In this document: one piece after another, positions 1 through 6,449 of the stretch
Layout of the letters: each line of letters starts with the position of its first letter
How positions within the stretch are numbered: the stretch's first letter is position 1
Source: Clostridiales bacterium UBA7044
GTDB taxonomy: Bacteria; Bacillota; Clostridia; Oscillospirales; Oscillospiraceae
Length of the DNA stretch: 61,418 nucleotides
Direction of reading: 5' to 3'
NCBI GenBank assembly: GCA_002493965.1
Contig: DLAP01000048.1
Location: 36,205-97,622 of the forward strand
Program-made: the position numbers and the translations under genes
The notes under the pieces: generated by a model
What the model was told of the DNA's origin: nothing
The model's input: the letters and a program-made list of their open reading frames with translations, nothing else
Database searches by the model: none

Positions 1-1
1 C

Positions 2-358
2 GCTCTGATCACCATGATGCAGAAGATTTACGGCGAAGGCTCCGTGATGCGGTTCCGTCCCCATCACTTCCCCTTCACCGAGCCCAGCTGCGAAATGGAC
101 ATGCAATGCCACAAGTGCCACGGCACCGGCGAGATCGACGGTCAGGTCTGCTCCACCTGCCACGGCGAGGGCTGGATCGAGCTGCTGGGCGCTGGTATGG
201 TCCACCCCAAGGTCCTGGAAAACTGTGGCATTGACCCGGAAAAGTACTCCGGCTTCGCCTTCGGCATGGGTCTGGAGCGTATGGCCATGGGACGGTTGAA
301 GATCAATGACCTGCGTCTGATCTTCGACAACGACGTTCGGTTCCTGAACCAGTTCTAA
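2..358 (+). CDS. pheS: Phenylalanyl-tRNA synthetase alpha subunit, C-terminal part
   Basis: The gene enters from the left edge, so only the last 118 codons are present. The protein charges tRNA-Phe with phenylalanine as an alpha2beta2 enzyme with PheT. Seen here is the end of the class II catalytic core, including RFRPHHFPFTEPS and the C-terminal GMGLERMAMGRL motif-3 arginine region followed by the usual ending. Two CxxCxGxG knuckles (CHKCHGTG and CSTCHGEG) lie in the insert before GW; Clostridial PheS often has a cysteine pair cluster here, probably binding metal. It ends TAA 14 bases before pheT, which has its own ribosome binding site, so the two form an operon. Confidence 0.97.
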   Translation, partial: ALITMMQKIYGEGSVMRFRPHHFPFTEPSCEMDMQCHKCHGTGEIDGQVCSTCHGEGWIELLGAGMVHPKVLENCGIDPEKYSGFAFGMGLERMAMGRLKINDLRLIFDNDVRFLNQF

Positions 359-372
359 AGGAGGGATTCAAA

Positions 373-2760
373 ATGAAGCTGAACAGAAAATGGCTCAACG
401 AGGATTTCGTTGACTTAAGCAATGTATCCGATAAGGAATTTGTGGAAACCCTGACTGTCTTCGGCCAGAAGGTGGAAACCTATGAGCGGATGGATGCCGA
501 GATCAAGAACGTGGTGGTAGGCAAGGTGCTTTCCATGGTGCGCCATCCCAACTCTGACCATATGTTTATCTGCCAGGTGGATGTGGGCAAGGAGGAACCT
601 GTCCAGATCGTCACCGGCGCCCAGAACGTCCATGAGGGAGATCTGGTGCCTGCCGCTCTCCACAATTCCTGGCTCCCCGGCGGCGTGCACATCACCAAGG
701 GCAAGCTCCGTGGAGAACTGTCTAATGGTATGCTCTGCTCCTTCGCGGAACTGGGTCTAACCCAGAACGATCTGCCCGGCGCTTATGCCGACGGCATCTG
801 GATCCTGAATGACGAAGACTGCCAGGTGGGTGAGGATATCAACCTGGTCATTGGCAACGACGATACCATTGTGGATTTTGAGATCACCAACAACCGGCCC
901 GACTGCTATTCCATCATGGGCCTTGCCCGGGAGGCCTCCGCTGCCTTTGGGAAGGAAATGAAGCACCACGAGCCTGTGGTAAAAGGCAGCGACGCCGGTT
1001 CCATCTTTGACCATCTGGATGTGGAGGTGCCCGCGATCAATCTGTGCAACCGCTATTCCTCCCGGATGGTGGCAAATGTGAAGATCGGCCCCTCTCCCAA
1101 GTGGCTGCGTCAGCGGCTCCGTGCCAACGGCGTCCGCCCCATCAATAATATTGTAGACATTACCAACTACGTCATGCTGGAATATGGTCAGCCCATGCAC
1201 GCCTTTGACTACCGGTACGTTTCCTCCGGGAAGATCGTGGTCCGGGAGGCGGAGGAGGGGGAGACCCTCACCACCCTGGACGGCACCGTCCGGAATTTGA
1301 AGGCCGGTATGCTGGTGATTGCCGACGACCATAAGCCCATCGGCCTGGCCGGTATCATGGGCGGCGAAAACTCTGAAATCGTGGACGACACCACCATGGT
1401 GGTCTTCGAGTCTGCAAACTTCAATGGCACCTCCATCCGTCAGACCGCTCTGGCCCTGGGTATGCGCACCGAGGCTTCCGGAAAGTTTGAGAAGAGCCTG
1501 GATCCCATGATGACCGTGCCTGCGGTACAGCGGGCCTGCGAGCTGGTGGAGTTACTACAGTGCGGCGACGTGCTGGACGGCACCATCGATGTAATCAACT
1601 ATGTTCCCGAAGCGAAACAGCTTCCCCTGGAAGTGGACAAGATCAATAAGCTGCTGGGCACCGCCATTTCCAAAGAGGATATGGTGCATTATTTGGATCT
1701 GCTGGAAATCCCCGTGGAGGGTGATACCATTCTGGTTCCCTCCTTCCGTCCCGATCTCCAGCGGATGGCGGATATTGCGGAGGAAGTGGGCCGCTCCTTC
1801 GGCTACAACGAAATTCCCACTACCTCCTTCAAAAACGCTACCCAGGGCGGTTATACCCCGGAAATGAAGCTGGAAGCAAAGGCGGGGACTCTGTGCCGGA
1901 GTCTGGGCTACAGCGAGATCATCACTTACTCCTTCACCTCCCCTGCCGCCTTTGATCTGATCCGGCTTTCTGCCGATTCTCCCCTGCGGAACGCCCTGCG
2001 GATCCAGAACCCTCTGGGTGAAGACACCTCCATCATGCGCACCATCGCCCTGCCCTCCATGCTGGAGATTCTGTCCCGGAACAATGCCTATCACAACAAG
2101 GCGGCAAAGCTGTACGAAATCGCCAAGATCTATCTGCCGGTGGAAGGCCAGGCCCTGCCGCAGGAGCCGAAAATGCTGCTGCTGGGCACCTACGGCACTA
2201 AGGAGACCTTCTTCACCTTGAAGGGTGAGCTGGAAGCCATTTTCGCCGGTCTCCGGGTGGATAAGGCCGCCTATACCGCCGTAAAGGATAATCCCAGCTA
2301 CCATCCCGGCCGCTGCGCCGCTGTCAGCGTGGACGGTGTTGCCTTGGGCGTTATGGGCCAGGTCCATCCCCTGGTTGCCAAAAATTACGGCATAGACGCG
2401 GACGTGTACTGCGCGGAGATCAACTTCACAGAACTTACGCATCATCTTCTGCCCGATGCCACCTATACCCCCTTGCCCAAGTACCCCACTGTCTCCCGGG
2501 ATCTGGCGCTGGTCTGCGACGAAAATGTGACCGTTGCCCAGGTGGAGCAGGTCATCACCGCCTCCGCCGGAAAACTTCTGCGGGACGTGAAGCTGTTCGA
2601 CATCTACCGGGGCACCGGCGTGCCGGAGGGCAAGAAGAGCATGGCCTTCTCCCTGGAACTGCGTGCTGATGACCGGACCCTGACGGACACCGATTCGGAA
2701 GCCGTTGTTACCAAGGTCCTGACTGCGCTGAAGGACAAGCTGGACGCTATTCTGCGTTGA
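373..2760 (+). CDS. pheT: Phenylalanyl-tRNA synthetase beta subunit
   Basis: At 795 residues this is a full-length bacterial PheT. It forms the structural, tRNA-binding and editing half of phenylalanyl-tRNA synthetase. Domains in order: an EMAP-type tRNA-binding OB fold (about 40-150), the B3/B4 editing domain (about 210-400, with RPINNIVDITNYVM and HAFD), the B5 DNA-binding-like domain (about 405-480, DLQRMADIAEEVGRSFGYNEIP), a catalytic-like core and a C-terminal ferredoxin-fold anticodon-binding domain (from about 700, YPTVSRDLALV). The start follows AAGGAGGGATTCAAA. It is cotranscribed with pheS; no strong terminator follows before the ireB promoter. Confidence 0.98.
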   Translation: MKLNRKWLNEDFVDLSNVSDKEFVETLTVFGQKVETYERMDAEIKNVVVGKVLSMVRHPNSDHMFICQVDVGKEEPVQIVTGAQNVHEGDLVPAALHNSWLPGGVHITKGKLRGELSNGMLCSFAELGLTQNDLPGAYADGIWILNDEDCQVGEDINLVIGNDDTIVDFEITNNRPDCYSIMGLAREASAAFGKEMKHHEPVVKGSDAGSIFDHLDVEVPAINLCNRYSSRMVANVKIGPSPKWLRQRLRANGVRPINNIVDITNYVMLEYGQPMHAFDYRYVSSGKIVVREAEEGETLTTLDGTVRNLKAGMLVIADDHKPIGLAGIMGGENSEIVDDTTMVVFESANFNGTSIRQTALALGMRTEASGKFEKSLDPMMTVPAVQRACELVELLQCGDVLDGTIDVINYVPEAKQLPLEVDKINKLLGTAISKEDMVHYLDLLEIPVEGDTILVPSFRPDLQRMADIAEEVGRSFGYNEIPTTSFKNATQGGYTPEMKLEAKAGTLCRSLGYSEIITYSFTSPAAFDLIRLSADSPLRNALRIQNPLGEDTSIMRTIALPSMLEILSRNNAYHNKAAKLYEIAKIYLPVEGQALPQEPKMLLLGTYGTKETFFTLKGELEAIFAGLRVDKAAYTAVKDNPSYHPGRCAAVSVDGVALGVMGQVHPLVAKNYGIDADVYCAEINFTELTHHLLPDATYTPLPKYPTVSRDLALVCDENVTVAQVEQVITASAGKLLRDVKLFDIYRGTGVPEGKKSMAFSLELRADDRTLTDTDSEAVVTKVLTALKDKLDAILR

Positions 2761-2809
2761 CAAGGCCCGCTTCTTAATTAAATTTTAACAATTATTTCCC
2801 GGGGAAGTC

Positions 2810-2838
2810 TTTACAGGCCCAAACATTTGGGCTATAAT
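2810..2838 (+). promoter_or_regulatory. Sigma-A promoter of ireB with palindromic spacer
   Basis: TTTACA (2810-2815), 17 bases, TATAAT (2833-2838). The spacer is almost wholly a dyad, GCCCAAA-CA-TTTGGGC (2817-2832), which could be an operator. Confidence 0.75.
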
Positions 2839-2869
2839 AGAAGCAATCAAGCAAAGGAGGCTGAGAACC

Positions 2870-3121
2870 ATGACGGAAATTACCCAGAAGTTTACTGTAC
2901 CCGGCGATGACAAAGAGACCATGCGGCGCATTCTCCGGAATGTGTACGAGGCCCTGACAGAAAAAGGCTATAACCCTGTCAATCAGATCGTAGGCTATCT
3001 TCTCACCGAGGACCCCACCTACATTACCAACTACAATGGTGCCAGAAGCATGATTTGTAAGATTGACCGGGACGAGCTGATGCAGGTGCTCGTGCAGGAG
3101 TACCTGTTCGCTCAGTATTAA
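2870..3121 (+). CDS. ireB: IreB family regulatory protein (UPF0297/DUF965)
   Basis: An 83-residue protein with the hallmark IreB features: a TQKF start region, a basic middle (RRILRNVYEALTEKGYNPVNQIVGYLLTEDPTYI) and a tyrosine-rich end (EYLFAQY). In Enterococcus, IreB is phosphorylated by the PASTA kinase IreK and restrains cephalosporin resistance; the family is near universal in Firmicutes. It usually lies beside alaS and ruvX, but neither follows here. GCAAAGGAGGCTGAGAACC supplies the ribosome binding site. It has its own promoter and hairpin and so looks monocistronic. Confidence 0.93.
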   Translation: MTEITQKFTVPGDDKETMRRILRNVYEALTEKGYNPVNQIVGYLLTEDPTYITNYNGARSMICKIDRDELMQVLVQEYLFAQY

Positions 3122-3143
3122 GGTAACTTTGTAAAATCCAGGC

Positions 3144-3176
3144 TTCAGGAGCCTTTGCATTGCAAAGGCTCCTGAA
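3144..3176 (+). terminator. Hairpin after ireB
   Basis: A perfect 16-bp stem with a single-base loop (TTCAGGAGCCTTTGCA, T, then its complement). Only a weak T-rich tail (TGTTTGATG) follows, so it may be a terminator or an mRNA-stabilising hairpin. Confidence 0.6.
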
Positions 3177-3323
3177 TGTTTGATGTCTTCAAATCATTGC
3201 AAAATGTAAGGCATCGTGCAGCTTGACAATCTCATACGTTTCCCTCCGTTTTCCTATTTCCTACTTTCACGTTGGAAATATTATGTAAATCGGGGCTTCT
3301 CCCCTGATTTCATAACAAAAAGC

Positions 3324-3352
3324 TTGACTTCTTTGTTACAATGTGTTACAAT
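3324..3352 (+). promoter_or_regulatory. Sigma-A promoter of the 96-residue unknown gene
   Basis: TTGACT (3324-3329), 17 bases, TACAAT (3347-3352), 30 bases before the start codon at 3382. Confidence 0.75.
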
Positions 3353-3381
3353 CTAATTACATTTCGTTTAGGAGGTATTTC

Positions 3382-3672
3382 ATGGCTGACGAAAATGCAG
3401 TTCTCATGTATAAAGGCCACCCGCTGATGCGCAAGGACAATCTGGTTTATTACGGCTCCATGGCCGACAGCCACATCGTGATGATGCAGATTCTGGAAAC
3501 CAAGAAGGTGGGCGATCTGGATCTGGCCACCCGGGTTTCCGTTCAGCTTCAGCTGACCGATCCCAACGCAAAGGGCCGGGATCGGATCGTGAAGAAAAGC
3601 GAAAAGGACGGTTTCTATACCGCTCTGGATCTGGGCTGTGTCTGGCTCACCCGGGCTTTGGCCGGTAAATAA
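3382..3672 (+). CDS. Conserved Clostridial protein of unknown function
   Basis: A 96-residue soluble protein without signal peptide or membrane segment. I recognise it only as a conserved Clostridial hypothetical; typical stretches are YKGHPLMRKDNLVYYGSM and ATRVSVQLQLTD, with a basic RDRIVKKSEKDG segment. The start at 3382 is set by TTAGGAGGTATTTC; an in-frame codon 39 bases upstream overlaps the promoter and is rejected. The upstream promoter and downstream terminator make it monocistronic. No function can be given from sequence. Confidence 0.85.
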   Translation: MADENAVLMYKGHPLMRKDNLVYYGSMADSHIVMMQILETKKVGDLDLATRVSVQLQLTDPNAKGRDRIVKKSEKDGFYTALDLGCVWLTRALAGK

Positions 3673-3683
3673 TCCGGTCTTCC

Positions 3684-3715
3684 GGGGCTTCGCCCGTAAA
3701 AGAAAGCCCCTTTTT
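3684..3715 (+). terminator. Rho-independent terminator
   Basis: GGGGCTT (3684-3690) pairs with AAGCCCC (3704-3710), followed by TTTTT. Confidence 0.75.
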
Positions 3716-3734
3716 ACCCCAACGGAGGCAACGT

Positions 3735-4721
3735 ATGAAGATCATCAGAAGACTACTTACCCTGGCTCTGGTCGCAATGCTCGCCACTGCCGCCCTTATC
3801 ATCCCCGCATCCGCCGCCGGTAACACCATGTACGGCATTGGATTTGTAAACGCGGACTCTCTGCGGCTGCGGAGTGCCCCGGATTTAGATTCTTCCACCT
3901 TGGCCCAGGCCCCTCAGAATGACTGTGTAGCGGTCATCAGCAAGGAAGGCGGCTGGTACAAGGTCAGCTACAACCTTCAGGAAGGCTATATGCACGCCTC
4001 TTACCTGTCAGTCCTCACCAAAGAAAACGCCGAGTTGGGCTACGGTCAGGTGATTGGCGACCAGGTCAATCTCCGGAGTGGTCCCTCCACCTCCTATGGC
4101 AGCGTGGGAACCGCATCTTACGGGGAAACCTGCTACATATTGGGTCTGAACGAGGGCTGGTACAAAGTTCTATATCACGACCGCACCTGCTATATCCGCA
4201 GTGACTTCCTGGAACTGACGGAAATTCCCTACGAAAATCAGGCCTCACCCAACAGCCCGAAATACTATCGCCACGGCAAGCCCATCGGGGCCTTACCTGT
4301 CAGCTCCAACGCCACCGGTTCTTCTGATTCTTCCGTTTCTGTGTCCGGGGCCAGCGGCTCTGAGATCCTGGCGGAGGCGCAAACCTATCTCGGCACCCCC
4401 TATGTAAATGGTGGCGCTTCCCCCAGCGGCTTTGACTGCTCCGGCTTTGTGTACTATGTGTTGAAGCAATGCGGCTACGCCCCCTATCGTACCCCTGCCG
4501 ATCAGTACAAGCAGGGCACGTCGGTGGACAAGTCCGATTTACAGCCCGGCGATATCGTATTCTTCGCGGGTACATACGCTTCCGGCATTTCCCATGTGGG
4601 CATCTACGCCGGAAACGGGCAGTTCATCCACTCCCCCAACTCCCGCTCTACGGTTTCCTATTCGGATTTGACCAGCGGATACTGGGCTGAGCATTACTAC
4701 GGTGCCCGGAGAATGGGTTGA
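3735..4721 (+). CDS. Secreted NlpC/P60 peptidoglycan hydrolase with SH3b domains
   Basis: A 328-residue exported cysteine peptidase that should cut gamma-D-Glu to diamino-acid bonds in peptidoglycan stem peptides. It has a signal peptide (about 1-28, cleavage near PASAAG) and two bacterial SH3 repeats (about 32-95 and 102-165, each with NLRSGP/SLRLRSAP-type cores) for wall binding. A Ser-rich linker leads to the C-terminal NlpC/P60 domain (about 208-328). The nucleophile is C235 in GFDCSG, the base H287 in SHVGIY and the third polar residue H299. The ribosome binding site is AACGGAGGCAACGT. Terminators on both sides suggest its own unit; its neighbourhood to spoVA may hint at a role in spores or cell separation, but that is inference. 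Confidence 0.93.
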   Translation: MKIIRRLLTLALVAMLATAALIIPASAAGNTMYGIGFVNADSLRLRSAPDLDSSTLAQAPQNDCVAVISKEGGWYKVSYNLQEGYMHASYLSVLTKENAELGYGQVIGDQVNLRSGPSTSYGSVGTASYGETCYILGLNEGWYKVLYHDRTCYIRSDFLELTEIPYENQASPNSPKYYRHGKPIGALPVSSNATGSSDSSVSVSGASGSEILAEAQTYLGTPYVNGGASPSGFDCSGFVYYVLKQCGYAPYRTPADQYKQGTSVDKSDLQPGDIVFFAGTYASGISHVGIYAGNGQFIHSPNSRSTVSYSDLTSGYWAEHYYGARRMG

Positions 4722-4741
4722 TTTCTATTATAATTTAGATT

Positions 4742-4774
4742 GCTGGCATCCAAAATCGGATGCCAGCTTTTTTT
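4742..4774 (+). terminator. Rho-independent terminator of the NlpC/P60 gene
   Basis: GCTGGCATCC pairs with GGATGCCAGC (4758-4767) and is followed by seven T. Confidence 0.92.
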
Positions 4775-4791
4775 CGTGCAAAAGTTGGAAA

Positions 4792-4821
4792 TGAATTATG
4801 CCGTCAGGACTGCGCATACTA
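4792..4821 (+). promoter_or_regulatory. Sigma-G-type promoter of the spoVA operon
   Basis: TGAATT (4792-4797), 17 bases, CATACTA (4815-4821). The classical Bacillus sigma-G consensus is TGAATA, 17-18 bases, CATACTA, so only one base differs. It places transcription start near 4828, just before the proposed GTG start at 4853, and fits the known forespore expression of spoVA. Confidence 0.75.
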
Positions 4822-4852
4822 TCAAAAACTGAAAAAGAGGGTGCGTGGAAAA

Positions 4853-5866
4853 GTGGCAAACCAAAAACGGGGAAAACAAAGCTTTCAATTGCAGGAGCCG
4901 CCCGTCATTACCGCCTGGGCAAATGTGGCGGGAAAAAAAGAAACGGAAGGGCCTTTGGGCTATACCTTTGATATCAAATGCCGTGACGCCTATTTTGGAC
5001 AAAAGACCTGGGAGCAGGCGGAAAAACAGATGCAGCAGCAGGCGCTGAAAAAACTGGCGGAAAAGGCCGGAATGGCGCAAACAGACTTTGATCTGGTATT
5101 TTCCGGGGACCTGCTGAACCAGTGCATCGGCTCCTCCTTCACCCTGCGCAATACGGGGATTCCCCATATTGGGCTGTACGGAGCCTGCTCTACCATGGCG
5201 GAAAGCCTACTCATGGCCTCCATGGCCGTAGGCGGCGGATTTGCGGACAAGGTGGTGGCCATGACCTCCTCCCACTTTGCCTCCTCCGAGCGACAGTACC
5301 GATTCCCCCTGGGGTACGGCGGGCAGCGAACCCCTACCGCCCAGTGGACCGTCACCGGTTCCGGTGCGGCGCTGGTATGCAGCAAGGGTTCCGGCCCGAA
5401 AATCACGGCCTGCACCATTGGAACGGTGACGGATCTGGGAATCAAGGATGCCAACAATATGGGCGCGGCCATGGCCCCTGCCGCCTATGCCACCATCCGG
5501 GCCCACTTTGATGACCTGCACACCGCCCCAGAGGACTTCGATGAAATCGTCACCGGAGACTTAGGGCAGCTGGGTAAGGAGCTGCTTCTGGATCTGGCCC
5601 GGCAGGATGGAATCAACCTGGGCGGAAAGCTGACGGACTGCGGATGCTTGGTTTTTGACAACACCAAGCAGGACGTCCATGCCGGCGGCTCCGGCTGCGG
5701 ATGCAGTGCCATCACTCTGTGCGGGTATCTTCTGGGACAGCTGAAAGAGAAGAAGCTCAAAAAGATTCTGTTCTGTGGCACCGGGGCGCTGCTTTCCCCC
5801 ACCTCTACCCAGCAGGGGCTTCCCATTCCCGGGGTCTGCCACGCCGTGTGCATTACGGGAGGTTAG
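4853..5866 (+). CDS. spoVAD: Stage V sporulation protein AD
   Basis: SpoVAD (337 residues) is a thiolase-fold protein of the spore inner membrane complex that takes up dipicolinic acid in the forespore and releases it at germination. Family landmarks are clear: GPLGYTFD, SGDLLNQCIG, YGACSTM, the TSSH-ASERQYRFP segment, VTGSGAALV, DLGIKDANNMGAAMAPAA, and GAGGSGCGCSA near the end. The reading frame is open upstream to 4760, inside the preceding terminator, so I chose GTG 4853. The resulting start VANQKRGKQS matches the usual N terminus and lies downstream of the sigma-G-type promoter. It is followed after 4 bases by spoVAE. spoVAC, normally just upstream, is absent here. Confidence 0.93.
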   Translation: MANQKRGKQSFQLQEPPVITAWANVAGKKETEGPLGYTFDIKCRDAYFGQKTWEQAEKQMQQQALKKLAEKAGMAQTDFDLVFSGDLLNQCIGSSFTLRNTGIPHIGLYGACSTMAESLLMASMAVGGGFADKVVAMTSSHFASSERQYRFPLGYGGQRTPTAQWTVTGSGAALVCSKGSGPKITACTIGTVTDLGIKDANNMGAAMAPAAYATIRAHFDDLHTAPEDFDEIVTGDLGQLGKELLLDLARQDGINLGGKLTDCGCLVFDNTKQDVHAGGSGCGCSAITLCGYLLGQLKEKKLKKILFCGTGALLSPTSTQQGLPIPGVCHAVCITGG

Positions 5867-5870
5867 AAAT

Positions 5871-6227
5871 ATGGATTATGTAAAAGCGTTCCTTGTGGGC
5901 GGGCTGCTGTGTCTCATCGGCCAGATTCTCATTGACAAGACCAAGCTGACCCCCGCGAGAATTTTGGTCAGCTATGTGGTCATAGGTGTATTTTTAGGCG
6001 CCATCGGCGTTTATCAGCCCTTAGTGGAGTTTGCTGGTGCCGGTGCTACCGTTCCCTTGACGGGCTTCGGAAACACCCTTGCCAAGGGAGTTAAAGAAGC
6101 CATCCAGGAAGACGGCTTCCTGGGTATCTTTACCGGTGGGCTGAAAGCCACCGCCGGTGGAATCACGGCGGCGATCCTTGCGGGACTTCTTGCCAGTATT
6201 CTTTTCAAGGCGAAGGATAAATCTTGA
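5871..6227 (+). CDS. spoVAE: Stage V sporulation protein AE (SpoVAEB type)
   Basis: A 118-residue integral membrane protein with about three to four hydrophobic segments (about 4-22, 28-48, 55-75, 95-113). It belongs to the SpoVA channel that moves dipicolinic acid across the inner forespore membrane; the pattern AFLVGGLLCLIGQILID and the Gly-rich PLVEFAGAGATVPLTGFGN are typical of the family. GGGAGGTTAGAAAT precedes the ATG, and the ribosome binding site overlaps the end of spoVAD, implying coupled translation. An in-frame extension upstream lies inside spoVAD and is rejected. Confidence 0.93.
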   Translation: MDYVKAFLVGGLLCLIGQILIDKTKLTPARILVSYVVIGVFLGAIGVYQPLVEFAGAGATVPLTGFGNTLAKGVKEAIQEDGFLGIFTGGLKATAGGITAAILAGLLASILFKAKDKS

Positions 6228-6288
6228 AAACCTGGGTAAGCTACCACTGCGGCAAAGCCGTGAGAAAATTAAATGGAGGAAAAGTCTT

Positions 6289-6396
6289 ATGAATAACCAG
6301 AACAAGAATCAGAACAGCAACCAGAACCAGAACGGTACCCAGAACACCAATCAGAACCAGAACAGCAACGAGACCAAGAACACCAATAACCGCTAA
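6289..6396 (+). CDS. 35-residue Asn/Gln-rich peptide at the end of the spoVA operon
   Basis: A very small reading frame with a good ribosome binding site (AATGGAGGAAAAGTCTT). The product is low-complexity: 16 Asn and 7 Gln among 35 residues, in repeats of NQN, plus a few Lys/Arg, with no hydrophobic segment. It starts 61 bases after spoVAE with no terminator between, and a strong terminator follows its stop, so it should be the last gene of a sigma-G-driven forespore operon. Small hydrophilic spore proteins are common at such places, but I do not recognise this one. It could be a small spore core protein; that is inference. Confidence 0.7.
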   Translation: MNNQNKNQNSNQNQNGTQNTNQNQNSNETKNTNNR

Positions 6397-6402
6397 ATAG
6401 AG

Positions 6403-6436
6403 AAAACGCCTCCCCGGATTTGGGGAGGCGTTTTTT
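6403..6436 (+). terminator. Terminator of the spoVA operon, also facing addA
   Basis: AAAACGCCTCCCC pairs with GGGGAGGCG plus TTTTTT (6422-6436). The A-run on the left makes it usable from the minus strand too, for the addBA operon ending at 6450. Confidence 0.92.
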
Positions 6437-6449
6437 CTGTTCAGGACCT

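Noticed and set aside
60..180. Cysteine-rich insert in PheS as a novel zinc finger
   Set aside because: Clostridial PheS proteins commonly carry a C..C.G/C..C.G.GW cluster at this place, so it is not unusual.
1555..2763. Open frame of 402 codons opposite pheT
   Set aside because: Antisense shadow of a well-defined PheT.
4760..4852. N-terminal extension of SpoVAD
   Set aside because: The codons lie in a terminator and across the sigma-G-type promoter; family N termini begin near 4853.
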